A program made the position numbers and the translations under genes. A DNA stretch of 64,000 nucleotides from Metallyticus violacea (taxonomy: Eukaryota > Arthropoda > Insecta > Mantodea > Metallyticidae), in assembly GCA_030762175.1 (NCBI GenBank), contig CM060831.1, positions 95,375,501-95,439,500 of the forward strand, in the 5' to 3' direction. Within the stretch, counting starts at the first letter, position 1. The number at the start of each line of letters is the position of its first letter. Positions 46,480 to 58,304 of this stretch are shown here, in pieces. The notes beneath the pieces are model-generated. The model saw only the letters and a program-made list of their open reading frames with translations. It did no database searches and was not told the DNA's origin.

Positions 46480-46605
46480 CACTAATTAAATCTGTCATCT
46501 AACACTCTTCATGCTTCACTAACCTTAAAAATATCCGGAACCGGTTTTATTAAAATTTAATTCATGTGAGCTTCACTGTGTTAGTTCCATTTGAATTTTT
46601 TAAAG
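46480..46605 (-). mobile_element. Penelope-type mini-element fragment
   Basis: On + it begins with an end related to the 37.1-kb element (AATCTGTCATCTAACACTCT, TTCACTAACCTTAAAA) and closes with the tail complement GAGCTTCACTGTGTTAGTTC. The GGAACCGGTTTTATTAAAAT centre could be the eroded hairpin. Only one inverted arm is left. Confidence 0.45.
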
Positions 46606-47864
46606 TTTTTACAATTTTTAAAAAATTTTAACACACATTCATGTTTTAAACTTTTTGCTGGAGCATTAATATATGAACCTGCTCTATATCACATACTTGC
46701 AATCTTTATCATTTCAGCTCCAAAAACTGAAAGTTACAGGTCTTAGTTAAAAGTTAGGATTGTCTCAATGGATTACTAAATGATAATTTCAAGTAATAAA
46801 CATTGGGATTAAGCTCTAGCCTGATAGTCACTAAGTTCCTTTTATAATTTACAAATAGCTGTTAATTTGTAAATTAGTCTAAGGAAAGCAACAGAACATT
46901 TACAAAAAAAATTAAGTAATTATGTATATGATTTATGAATATATTTATTTGAATATGTTTATTTTATGTTTATTTTGAGCTGATCTTGATTTATCTTTTT
47001 TTTATATGTAATTTTCTCATACATTTATTTGCTTATTTACACATTCCAAGCAAGGAGTACTATCTAAACCATTAACTAAGGATAAATAATATCAGTTATT
47101 GTTAAAAAAATATTAGTTGTTATGTTCATCATCATTATCAGAAATTACTGGTATGTAAAGTTGCATGGCTTTAGTTTGTGCCAATGCCACAAAAAAGCAG
47201 TATTTCATACATTTCAACTGATCTTAATTTTAGGATCAAATCAATGATATTCATACATAGTTACAATCATATATTGAAATAATTATAATACATATAAATA
47301 TTATGTAGACATGTGTATGAGTATGTAACACTCTTATGAAATTACACTCTTGAAGTCATTATCAGTGAAATAATAAAATAATATTGATATAGAATTATAT
47401 CAGTTTTCTGCAGATGATGGGATCAAAGTTTCCAAAACATGTACAATTGAACTACTCTGATATAAACTGGCCTCTGTTTAAGAAAATACTTTAAGCACTT
47501 AAGGGGATTAACAGTTACATTAATCTTGAAATGTTCAAAAGCAAACTGTCTTTGGCAGCAAATGCTCATATATTCAAACACCACATGAAGTTTATAGATT
47601 TCATTCCTTGGTCTACAAGTGCATTTTATTCATACTTACATCTTGAAGCACATGAAAATATAATTCCATTGAAATTTTATATGCTTTTTACTCAGTTCCT
47701 CCAATACAATACTAAAGACTATCAACATTATAAAATAGTGTTTAGTAGAAAATACTTATTTCCTGCTTTTGAACATTTTGAAATATGTCTAATGAGCATA
47801 CCATATCCAGTAAGATCTATGTGATAATAACTTTTATAGTAAAGATGTACAAATTTTACTGTAC

Positions 47865-48020
47865 CTGTTTTCACTGTTGCTTGAAAACCTGCGTTATTAT
47901 AATAGTAATCACTGAGAAATACTACTTTCATTAAGTTAGTAGTCTCTATTAATGATTCTCTTGTTGCATTTGGTAAGCACAACGCTTTTTCAAGTTTCCA
48001 ATCAGGTAGACCTCTTTTCC
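47865..48020 (-). CDS. cubilin-like CUB gene, exon 2 of those visible
   Basis: A 156-bp phase 1-1 exon with a CTTTTGCAG acceptor (AG at 48022-48021) and a GTACAG donor from 47864. It completes the CUB domain begun in exon 56636-56863: GLPDWKLEKALCLPN (Cys4), then LMKVVFLSDYYYNNAGFQAT, which has the hydrophobic FxSD and aGFxA motifs that end CUB domains. The start codon-like ATG further upstream on - belongs to intron read-through, not the exon. Confidence 0.9.
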
Positions 48021-48744
48021 CTGCAAAAGTTTCAGTTTTCATTAATGCCAGTATTTGTTGTGTGGAGAAGCATTTCTGTTTATATGGCTTTGACCTCAAA
48101 ATCTTCTCTTTGTCACTAGTTAAGTTGTATATTAGGTGACAAAGATGAAAAGTCTGCAATGATCTAGCAATGTTTCTTTGCCAGTGTCCCACTTAATAGC
48201 CAGAATATAATTTTGTGGTAAAAAGCATAATAAAGCCATTAAAAAATTAAACTGAGTAATAAAACTCAAGAGATTATAAATTTGGATTTAGCAAAACTAT
48301 GGGGATAGGCAGGAGTCAAACTTTAAATAGAGTATTAATTTTACATATATACACAACAAATTTGAGGATCATATTAGAACTCAATTACAAATATTCTTGC
48401 AGAGACATTTTTAAATATTAATAAATGTTAACTATTTACTCTATATCTGTTTATCATATTATTTTATATTTCAAGTATACTACTTAGTCAACATGCACGG
48501 AATTAGACATGCATGAAATAAATACAATTTATATAGGGTAGAACATTACAGAAAGTATTTAGTGACTGAACCATTGATAATGGGGTGATAAATTCTACAA
48601 CCAACTCCCACAAGAGATTATATAATGACAGGTAATAATTTTAAAATATAATTAAAAATTTAATAAAGAAGTCACTATATAATTTAGATGGATTTTAACT
48701 CTTTTATTCTTTTTTATTAATGCTTTGTCTATAATAACAGCTTT

Positions 48745-49312
48745 ACTATAGTAGTGTTCTAACACCCATTTACATCACAGGTGGTAGACTCTGGTGATAG
48801 ATGAATGATAAATTAGGAAAAAAAATTTTATTTTAAAAGGAGGGAAGTATTCCAGTCCTAAGTTTAGTGTGCCTCCTTGGTTTGATTTGATTTATTTATG
48901 AATGCTCTTTAACATCACAGGTCATCAGTGTCCCATTCAATTCAGGGCATCAAACAGCCGACAAATTTTTCTCAGAGGCCTCTTCTTTCAAGCTTGAAGT
49001 TCCTTATCGTGCCATAAATGTGATATGGGACCCATGGCTTTACTTCCCTTCCAAAGGAGGCCATACTTAGGATTTTTACGCCCAAAAAAATCCATCCATC
49101 CTAGCCAGGTTTGAACCTGCAATCTTGGGCTTAGAAGGGAAGTATGGTTACCACTACATTGCCAGGACCAACAACCTACCTGGCATTTGCTACTTATGAA
49201 GACTGAGGAAACCTGGAAAAAAATCTCAGTCAAAGAGAATAGTCCTGGCAGTAATTAAACTCCAGATCATCCACTCACAAGCCCATGTATTAATGATATC
49301 CATTCGATAGCC
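48745..49312 (-). repeat. SINE-A split by a SINE-B
   Basis: SINE-A 3' part at 48750-48880 (AAGTATTCCAGTCCTAAGTT on +) and SINE-A head part at 49173-49312 (ACCTGGCATTTGCTACTTAT onward) are two halves of one element separated by SINE-B. Both halves have many substitutions, so it is an old copy. Confidence 0.85.
48881..49172 (-). repeat. SINE-B nested in SINE-A
   Basis: Complete SINE-B on -: head near 49172 (GGTCCTGGCAATGTAGTGG), 3' end near 48890 (TTTATTTATGAATGCTCTTT on +). Imperfect flanking repeat (CCTCCTTGG / CCTACCTGG). Shows SINE-B activity after this SINE-A insertion. Confidence 0.87.
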
Positions 49313-50029
49313 CCAATTTATCCATAGAATTTAAGAATTATCTCATTTGCCAATTGTGCTTCTACAAATCTTGTATATATGTTATCTTGTCAGCTTAACA
49401 AAGCTTTTTATAATGGTTGAACCTCTACTGTTGTTTTGCTCTGTATGGACAATCATAGACATTCTGTTAAAACCAAGTTTCCTTTACCTGTTGCCCCACA
49501 TTCACTGTCTGTAAAGATTTTGATGATGCATTTAATAACCCTTATTGATGCTTTACTGACTCATGTCCCTAAAAGTTATCCCAAAGGGATAGCAGATATA
49601 TTTTTGCATATATTGCTAATATTTTTTTATTTTTTTCAATTCTTAATATATGTCTCTTTCTTATATTTCCTCCCATTCTCCTTGTTATCTGTTTTATCTG
49701 TTTCCACATTACATTACCTTCGAGACCCAATATTTACTTTTAGCGCCTTTATTTGTCTTCTACCTTTAAAGAACACAAGCGGTTCAAAATAGTGAAATTT
49801 GTGCAATTATTTAAGTGTTTTATCTATTTCTGCTTCTCTAGTTCTTGTTATTTTAGTTATATACCTGTTATATACATACTGTCACAAACTATTTGTAAAT
49901 AAGTGAAATATGGTTTTATATTTTTAAGTTTCCTTTTGATATGTTACAGACACATACATTATCAACAGTTTCCACCAATCAGTTTTCAAAATATCCATCG
50001 TTAACATGCACACAGGCTTAGAGTCTCTT

Positions 50030-51090
50030 TAGCCAGTGCTCTATCACAAAACAGATAGTATCAATCTGGAAAGCTGCCACCACTTCCACCAAGGAAAGTT
50101 AAAACATTTAAGTGAAGGGTGTCTTTTCTTGCAGATCATTCCCTCTACCACTGACCACAGTGTGAAGTCCAGGGGGCTAAGGCAAATCAGCAGTGGAGAT
50201 GAAATCTGGTACATTGGCCTGCAACAACTGTTGAGCAATCCTTGCCTTATGAACTGGCGCAGAAGCTTGCTGGAAGGTCCAGGACTCATTATTGAACATG
50301 GTGTTACTCAAGTCCTTCACAAGAGGGTCCAAAACAGTTTCCACATACACTCTGGCACTCATTTTTTGCCTTTTTCACAAAAATGAAGCCTCATAGCTTA
50401 TCCAGCACCAACCATAACTCAGGAGGGATGGTGACTTCTCTTGAACTTGAAACTTTCTCACAAGAGCTTCCCGATAACTTTCTGCATATACCTTATTGTT
50501 CTGGCAGTTAAAGCTCTCTTCAATGGTGAAAACTTTCTCATTGGTAAAGAGAATTCTCTGATGCCCATTGTTGGCATACTGCTGCAGGAGCTGCCTGCAG
50601 AATATTTCAGTTTTTCTCTACTGCTTCAGCAGACAGGAAATGTCCTGTGCTCTGGCAATAAGCTCTAATTCCAAGGTCTTCAGAGAGCACCCTGAATATT
50701 GATGGTGGTGAAATGTTGAGCTCCCACACAATTATCTGCTTCCACAAGGGATTTTGCCAGGCCGCCACTGCCCTCGCACTGTGAGGATGACAAATCCTTG
50801 TGTGATCTTTTACACTGCCTGTCTCAGTAAATTGCTGAATTGTCCAATAGATAAATCTCTTGCTGGTTTTCAGCTGTTTCAGGGTTTGGAAAATCTCAGT
50901 TGGTGACTTTCCAATTTTTTGCAAGGCAATTACAGCTACCTTGTTTTCAGATTCACTCCACTCCATGCATAAGTGAAGAAGATCCACTCTTTCTCTTTCA
51001 CTGTTGAACACAGGACAGGATTAGCCTTCAGCACAAGGATTGCTTTGTTACCAGAAAAGAAGTTCTACAGACCAAGCCAAAAGTATGGGA
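50030..51090 (-). pseudogene. mariner-like transposase fossil, nearly full span
   Basis: On -: N-terminal helix-turn-helix part (51011-50607) with VIALQKIGKSPTEIFQTLKQ, FIYWTIQQFTETGSVKD and a degraded second helix-turn-helix (NISPPSIFRVLSEDLGIRAY). The catalytic region is eroded near 50.5 kb. The C-terminal block is at 50362-50044: NTMFNNESWTFQQASAPVHK, where the family has QDSAPAH and the catalytic Asp is now Ala; then VPDFISTADLP and LDFTLWSVVEGMICKKRH. The 5' end may lie near 51090, where GTCCCATACTTTTGGC resembles a mariner terminus. Dead by stops, shifts and the lost Asp. Confidence 0.82.
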
Positions 51091-53434
51091 CAGTATTTAT
51101 GGCTTGACAAGGTACATATGTCAATTTTTATTGTAAAAATATTAAATTGTATATGTTACATCTTGTATAGACAAGTTTTTATATGATTCTGTAGCCTCCA
51201 TGGAAACAAAACTTGTCTATATTTAATGCTGGTGAGAATAAACATGATTTCTTATAGTAAAAATCTCATTAACATGAACTTACTCAAGATGAACGTTCTG
51301 TTAATTTGAAAAGAGGAGGGGGGAAAAAAGGTCCTGTGAGCAATTTGCTTTTTCTTATGAAAATATATATCAGTTAATATGAATTTTGGTTGGCACAAAT
51401 TACAAATTAATTTTTACTTACATTGCTTACCTAAACTTCCATACTTTTCATAATGTTATTTTAGTTGCATCTTCTTTATAATTTATAAGAAAATGTAGTT
51501 AAAAGTGAACCATTGTCTAATCAAAGTTTATTTGGCTGCTAATTTATGAGTCATTAAATTAGTTAACATCTTTTGGTGCACTTGAACAATCATGTTTACA
51601 TGTGAAAATCAGTTTGGCGTATTTTAACCCACAAATACATTTTGCAATACACACTATTTTAGGAAAGTGACATCTTCAAAATCAGTATTATTTCTATTCA
51701 TTAAGATGCAGCAATCAATGCCATCTCTCCTTCTTAGTAATAAAACAGGAGAAATAGTCATGAAGAAATAGTTAGCCACAAATCCCCAGACTAAACTAAA
51801 GATTCTGAAGGAAGTAGACTTTTGCATTGAAGAAAATGACAAATGATGAAAAGAGTAACTCATCTACAATAAGGATCATGAAAACATGATTAATGCTCCT
51901 GTATCACATTACAGAAACAAACCTAAGCCATTTCATAGCACTTACTATGAAAGCATAAAAATGTTACTTTTGAAATTGTTCAATCATATGTATGCTGCCA
52001 ATGTTTCCTTAAATAGACCAATAATCAGTCAAAAATAAATAAGATTGATATAAATCAAAGTGCTCAAGACTTAATTATTCTGATATCTGGCAGTAATGAC
52101 TGCAGAAAAAAAAACACTCAATTTTATCATTACTTATTTGTGATAAAGCTAACAAGTTGATGAAAAAAAAATACTGGCTAGACTCATTTGACTGAGTAAG
52201 GGAAAAGTGCCTTATATAGTGAGCTTAATATGAAGGAAACAGGACTTTTGTTGCAATAATCTCTTACTGCTCTCCTATATGTAATACAAACAGCAGTGAA
52301 AAGGATTGTCCAAGTTCAAGAAACTATATTGTATTAAAAACATAAATATGATTACTTTACTTTGCACCTACTCTCACTATGAATAGGTTTGAATCCTAGT
52401 TCATCATTTTGTAACAGTTGAATATTGGCTCTTAATGGACGCATACTTCTGTTACTAGACAGGTGTATATTCAATAAGATATATGATCTGAAGAGATAAC
52501 ATATTTTTCATGCTATACAATAAGTTGCCTTCAGCCTTTAGACCTTGGTATTATTACTCTTATGAAAAGAGTTTATCACAAAGTGACATGAGAGCTGCAA
52601 TTCATGCATTGAAAATAATTTGGCAAGCTGAAATGTGCTCAATGCAATTAAAACTGTCACTGCACACTATGAATTTGTATCACAGCACATGCAAAACTAC
52701 TTTAACAGAGCCTACAGTTGTAATGATTAGAGATGAAACAATTCCTTTGTAAACAGGATATCAACATACGGTTGGCTCGCATTGCACCTGATGGCAGAGG
52801 GAGGGGGGTTAGAACAGGATTCCATGTAGTCTAGGTCTCAGCAACAGTACCAAAGTGAGCAAGTCAATTCGTAATCTATAGTGCAGTATTATTAAGATGG
52901 AACATGCAAAATCACATATTTTGAAACTGAATGTACTGGTAAAAGAACTTGGAACTGAACAAGTTTTCAGTAAAAGAAGAAAAAAATATTCTGTATTTTG
53001 TGTAAGAATGAATTTAAGGGACTAAAACCTAACAAGGAGTACTCATTGTTATTTCATTACTTTGTATATTATGTCATTCTAATATATGTAGACTTTAATT
53101 AAATTGTACACTCCATATAGGACTACCAAGAGTAACAAACTTTATATTGGTAAAATTAATACTTTGTAAGACTGAGATGTTATCATAATAACAACTTGGG
53201 ATAAAATCAACAGATTATGAAGAAGCTTGAACTTGAAGTCATCACTTGACAAAAAGAAATTGAATTTATTCCAATGTACTTCAAGAATTTAAAGAAAATT
53301 TAGCACCAGTCATATGGAAAATTTGAAATTATTTTTGTGACATTAGATGTGCGGTATTTTAAACATCTGTATGAATATTTTCCTGAAGAAGTTCAAAACA
53401 ATTTTTGCAGGCAAACAAATTTATACTAAAACTG

Positions 53435-53486
53435 TCAGCTAAATGCAGATATTTAAAACTGTTTTTAAATGTCTGCATTTAGCTGA
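53435..53486. repeat. perfect-stem palindrome, 24-nt arms
   Basis: CAGCTAAATGCAGATATTTA on the left and its near-exact complement on the right, with almost no loop. Not linked to any recognised element. Confidence 0.8.
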
Positions 53487-53634
53487 TATTCCAACAAAAA
53501 TGGAGGGAAAGCTTTCTTAAATATGAGGAACATTGTTTTAAATAGCTGTTTGACTACAAATTTTAAGAAAACAGAAAAACTTACAGCAACCAAACTAAGA
53601 AGTAACAAGAAATATAGAAAATGTTACTTTACAG

Positions 53635-54430
53635 ATAAAGTCCTTTTAAGGCTATAAGAAAAAACAAATTAGTTTTTTTTTATTGATTTGTTTATGGATG
53701 CTCTTTAACATCTTAGATCATCAGCATTCCATTCAACTCAGGGGTGAAATGGCCGACTAATTTTGATCAGAGGCCTCTCTTTCAGGCTTGAGGTTCTTTT
53801 CATACCATAAATGTACAACATGGGACCAGGCTTTACTTCCCGAAGGAAGCCATACTTATGATTTTTACGCCCGAAAAAATCCATCGGTCCTGGCCGGGTT
53901 TGAACCTGCGATCTTGGGTTCAGGAGGCAAGTATGTTAACCACTACACCACTAGGACCGACACACACAAATTAGTTGTTGTAATACTATCCTATCTTAAA
54001 AAGTTTGGACAAATTGTTTTTTGCACCAAACATAGACATACCAAGGTTTGAAAAAAACACTTATCAACTGCATTTTCAGAATTTTATTTTATGAGTTAAT
54101 TATTTCTAATTAATTTGTCATATGTAGCCTTTTCCAACAAAATATGGACAAGATCAAGTCCTTTTAAAGCTATAAAGCAAAAATATCAATTGTTGTAATA
54201 CCTAGTCGTTATCCTAAAAAGTTTGGACGAGTTTTTTGCATCAAACATAAGGACTTAACAAAGTTTGAAAAAACACTTTCAACATCTTTTTCAAAATTTT
54301 ATTTTATGCGTTAATTACTTCTACTTAATTTGTTATATATAATCTTTTTCACCAAAATATGGACTTAACAAGATCTGAAACAACACACGTAAATTTCATT
54401 CATTTATTTTATGAGTTAGCAATTATGATT
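53635..54430. repeat. tandem repeat, unit about 205 bp, 2+ copies
   Basis: AAGTCCTTTTAAGGCTATAA (53638) recurs as AAGTCCTTTTAAAGCTATAA (54157). Both are followed by TTGTTGTAATA, AAAAAGTTTGGAC, GCACCAAACATA-like and ATTTTATTTTATGAGTTAAT blocks. A third partial unit continues to about 54430. The first unit is split by SINE-B 53675-53965. Confidence 0.8.
53675..53965 (-). repeat. SINE-B with perfect 11-bp TSD
   Basis: Complete SINE-B on -, with T-run, TTTATGGATGCTCTTTAACA near the 3' end and head GGTCCTAGTGGTGTAGTGG. ACAAATTAGTT is repeated at 53664-53674 and 53966-53976. Confidence 0.9.
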
Positions 54431-55190
54431 ATTTATAATTATTTTTGAGACTCTGCATCTCTTCAAGGTCCTCCTTCCTCTTCAACTTAATAATACTATG
54501 TACTCATTATCATATTCATCATTATTTTCTTCTGCCATCTGATCAATAATACCTGCCTAGAGCTTCAGTCGGTCTAGGCTCCCCCAATTATCACCAAATC
54601 TCTGCTTAGCAAGTTATCTAGTCTTTTCTTTTGGTGCATTTAATTTTGCATACCAGCACAAAATATGTGGATCAGGAATATTACCCACTAAAAAATGCTT
54701 TTCAAGAGTGATATGAATGTTTTAGATGGATCATTAGTCAATTTTTTTTAAAATTCTTAATTATCTAATAATTACCCATGACATGGACTGTACCTACTGT
54801 ACTATAAATTTCATGAAATTCTTTCAGTGTCGTTGTTCCAGACAGCTTTCAGAATATTTTCCATACCTCCAAACAACCTATTTGGAAGAAGAAATGAATA
54901 CCCCTGAACTGGAAATATCATTTAAATTTTTTTCTTATTCATGGCAAGTTGCTTTAGAAGCCACTGTGCAAGGACATGGACAAGTGACAGTTCGGATTTT
55001 GTCCGCCACATCCATTGGAGAAAATTCTCACACATGTAGTAGAAGGATCAAATTGTAAGTTAACAAGAAAATCAGTAACAGAAGAAGGCTTCTCCCTAAT
55101 AAGAATGCAATTCTCCATCTTCTTAAACTGCACAGAATTTATGCCACACATGTGCACACACAAAGAGCTTTGCTTATACTGAATAAGCAA
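54400..55190 (-). pseudogene. DUF7869-like fragment
   Basis: The - strand at 55190-54954 gives CVRIFSNGCGGQNPNCHLSM, the counterpart of the FSDSCPGQNQNHTL block of the 22-24 kb remnant but closer to the usual FSDGCGGQNxN form. Upstream and downstream parts are not assignable. Orientation matches the other copy. Confidence 0.62.
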
Positions 55191-55431
55191 TAATTTATTT
55201 TGCTTTATTGAATTTGCTATTATCTATCTTATACTGAAAGAAAGTGCATTAAAAACATTTCTTGGACATAATGTGTTTTGTTCAGACACTGCAAGTGGAT
55301 TGAATGCATTTTGCACTGAACATGCTACTTGAGGTATATAAAGACCTTGTTTTGAAGCAAAATCATACTTTAGTACCAAGCAAGGCCTCTCTAAGAGTAT
55401 GAAATCACATCAATGTGAATTTTGTCCAAGG

Positions 55432-55476
55432 TTTGATTTATTTATGGATGCTCTTTAACATCACAGGTCATCAGCA
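55432..55476 (-). repeat. 45-bp 5'-truncated SINE-B with perfect TSD
   Basis: Only the last 45 bp of SINE-B (TTTATTTATGGATGCTCTTT on +) between exact 11-bp direct repeats TTTGTCCAAGG at 55421-55431 and 55477-55487. The TSD shows the truncated piece was inserted as such. Confidence 0.9.
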
Positions 55477-56635
55477 TTTGTCCAAGGTAAACTTACTGCA
55501 TTTTGAAATGATGTTCCTCATATGCACTGAGAGAATTTTTAAACTAGACTTAATTTTCCTAAATTATGCATAAAAAATGAAAGAATGCCAAAGAAGCTTT
55601 TAAATTTCTGAAACTAGTTGCAACCTTATACTTTGCAGAATAAGTTTTTCATCTATCACTATTTCAAAACAGAAATAAATTAATGAAGAATAAATTTAAT
55701 TCTGATGCGTGGCAGCCTTTAGTTGCAATATCCCTTCTCCTTAACATATTATTAAATATACATTGAAAGAAAGGTCTAAAAGTCTGTGATTACACCATTC
55801 TTTAAGTATATACTGATAAAAAAAATGTCTGAGCAAATTCTAATATGACATTAAGCACACATAAAGATTAGCATTTCTGCTGCTAAAACAACATGCCTTT
55901 GTTCATGCATGGTATGTTTGATTGTAATAAAAATTAGACCCTCACACATAATCAACTAGTTTTTTGAGCTCCTGTATGCAGTTGCCCAAAACTGCCTAAA
56001 GGAGCATCACTTAATTTGGGAAAACAAGAATCCTGTACTGATTTACTTCTTAATATAACTGTTGTGAATGTCCTATCTAGCTCTTGCAAACAAGATTGAA
56101 GCATTACTTCTGCACATTCAAGTGTTCCTGTATATCTTCCATTTGCTAATAAGATAAGTGGCAGTGTAGTATTTATTTATCACTCTTGTTCGAGTGCGCA
56201 GATATATCAGTTACATCAACATGGAAACAGTGTTGTAAGTACTTTACATTAGTGCAGGCCAAGAGCAGTAAAATGATGTGTGAGCCAAAAGACAGACAAT
56301 GGCTTTAATTTACTATTTTTTTGCTAGATGCTATTAAATTTCTCAAGTAAATTCATTTATAGAGTTAGAACTGCAAAAACTAACGTGTAAAGTTTTGAAA
56401 CACCTGTATGTAAATACGAGTACAATGACTTAAAATTATGTCTCTCACCATTTTTCAAGTATTTAAATTTTTCATGATTTTCGCTAGTTGTGAAATTTTA
56501 ATGTCCTTATTAATGATATTACCTTTTACCAATGATGATAGTCATGCAATGTGAGTTATGACTTCATTTGCTTACAAATGTAAGTGTGCAAGTGCAAGTA
56601 AATAGAAAAAAAATTAATGTAGTTTAGATGCATAC

Positions 56636-56863
56636 CTCTATATATTTCCACATAATCAGCAACACAGGTATTTTGAGGTTCAAGATTCATCACATCAAAT
56701 TTAATGCCCAAATGATTTTCAGGAATTGTCTGAAAAATCCATGTACAGCGTAGCATATGACCATAACCATCTGGATAACCTGGACTTGTAAAAGTATAGG
56801 TGGCATTTTCTTCAGTTATATTATTGCTTGTGGCTAAATTAACTATTCCGCCACATCCTGGAA
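56636..56863 (-). CDS. cubilin-like CUB gene, exon 1 of those visible
   Basis: A 228-bp exon with an acceptor ATTTACAAG (AG at 56865-56864) and a GTATGC donor from 56635. Phase 1 to phase 1. It encodes VPGCGGIVNL (Cys1), FTSPGYPDGYGHMLRCTWIF (Cys2, with the conserved SPxYP), KFDVMNL, then NTCVADYVEIYRG (Cys3, with the DYVEI..G motif and an Asp of the usual calcium site). Upstream exons lie beyond the window or were not recognised. The alternative acceptor inside TTCCAG (56858-56859) cannot be excluded. Confidence 0.9.
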
Positions 56864-56939
56864 CTTGTAAATACATAAAAATTAACAGAAAATAGAAACT
56901 GTGAAATTTTACATATTCATTTTCAACTTTTTTGTACTC

Positions 56940-57035
56940 AAGCTTATTGCTAAATTAATTACTCCACCATATCCTGGAACTATATAATACATAAAAATTA
57001 ACAGAATATAAAAACTGTGAAATACTAAAACTTCA
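56940..57035 (-). repeat. duplicate of CUB exon acceptor and first codons
   Basis: Sequence covering the first about 14 codons of exon 56636-56863, its 3' splice site and about 45 bp of upstream intron is repeated about 116 bp further upstream. The copy has an AG acceptor (56981-56980) and would read VPGYGGVINLAIS, with Cys1 changed to Tyr, then stop after a few more codons because exon sequence runs out. Confidence 0.82.
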
Positions 57036-58300
57036 TTTTTAAATTAAGCTTAAGGTTAGTTGCTATCTTCTATAAAAGGAAAACCAATGATATCAGGAAT
57101 GAATTGCATGTATTGATTTTTATATACTACCATTCATTAAATTCAATACAGCATATAATTCCTTGATATTTCTAAGAGGGACATAAATAAATAAATCAGC
57201 ACAGAATTATAAATATTTTTATTAGTTCATAAATATAATAATGGAGGCAAAATATATCTATTATAAAAAACAAAATTAAAATTTTATTTTAAACAAAATA
57301 TCCAAAGTATCCTCTGCCCGTCCATGCTTATTCAATAATTTCTAAGAAATGGACTATGCATTTAAATGCACTTCCTTTATATCTGTATCCACTATGTGCC
57401 ATAACAGCTCTATGGAATTGCAGCTGGACTTAGTGATTGAATATTTCAGCACCCTCTGCTCTTCTTTAGGTGCAATGTACCTCATGCAGTATTCAGATCA
57501 ATGTTGCTGCTAGGTGAAACATTTTCCTACTAGATGCTTTACTTAACTTAGATGAAATTAATTGATATTTGTCTTTTATGAGCAATACTTATATCTATTT
57601 TATAGAATACTGTATTTGTTTTATCAAGAAAGAAAGTCCCATTTTGTGCTTATGTCTCACCATGAAGTAGGAAAATAATGAATGTGCTTTTCTCAAAACT
57701 AAATGATGACATATGTCTTTCCTATTGTAGTGGGCTCGTATAATAGGGATTGGTAAGGCTGATTAGACTAGTAGCATTATCTGATTAGATATGGCTGTTA
57801 TGCAGCTGAGTGGAGTCTTAAGTAAACCTTTGGTCTCTTAGAGAGGCATAACAGAATTAGAAAAATATTGTGGAAGCCTTTGCAAATGCAGGGAATCAGG
57901 ATTCTTCAATAGGGTCAAACATTTTAGTGACCCCAGCACATTGAATAAATATCACATTGATTTGCAGAAGTGTAAAGAGTACAATGTTAAAAATGGCATA
58001 GGGGAAATCTTCTGCTAGTTCACAAATGAATTAGCTCCTTCTTTAAAGCTACATATAATACTTGGCCATGACTCTAAAGTCCGGCTAGAAACTTTAAAAC
58101 CATGAAGGTATTCATTTTCCAAAGTGAAGGGTTTCAAACAATAAAATGGGTTGCCTTTAAGAATGTTACACATAGAACATAGACTGTCCAATACCTAATT
58201 TCAAGTTAAATTGACAGGCCTAGATGGAATGTTCTCTGCAGCATTGCAGCAGGGATAGGATACTCTTATTTCATGGCATGTGAGAACTTAATAAGTACAT
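57036..58300. other. CUB-gene upstream intron or flank, nothing recognised
   Basis: AT-rich. No CUB exon with a phase 1 donor and no repeat could be named. Confidence 0.4.
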
Positions 58301-58304
58301 TTTG

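Larger units (their letters stand above)
46029..47864 (-). other. CUB-gene intron, 1.8 kb
   Basis: Phase 1, GTACAG donor at 47864. Contains the 46200-46310 microsatellite and a Penelope-type remnant at 46480-46605. A very weak CAGATGA / CCAAAAC motif pair at about 47415-47445 may be another eroded ribozyme-like fragment. Nothing else recognised. Confidence 0.8.
48021..56635 (-). other. CUB-gene intron, 8.6 kb
   Basis: Phase 1, GTATGC donor at 56635. Holds nested SINEs, a mariner fossil, a tandem repeat of about 205 bp and a DUF7869-like fragment, listed separately. Parts at 48030-48740, 49320-50025, 51100-53430 and 55490-56630 hold no supported gene. An open stretch at 52510-52752 (QSDMRAAIHALK) faintly recalls a pogo-type helix-turn-helix but was not called. 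Confidence 0.8.

Noticed and set aside
47865..48192. Single-exon gene starting with ATG at 48192 (-)
   Set aside because: Only the part up to 48020 is CUB sequence; the upstream part is intron read-through and the acceptor at 48021 explains the boundary.
49436..49792. 118-codon + frame with hydrophobic stretches
   Set aside because: Composition is what pyrimidine-rich AT DNA gives by chance; no splice signals or family resemblance.
52510..52752. Possible pogo-type helix-turn-helix
   Set aside because: A short resemblance (QSDMRAAIHALK) without catalytic motifs downstream; too weak for a feature.
54783..55058. + strand open frame of 91 codons
   Set aside because: The opposite strand holds a recognisable DUF7869-type motif; the + frame is its shadow.
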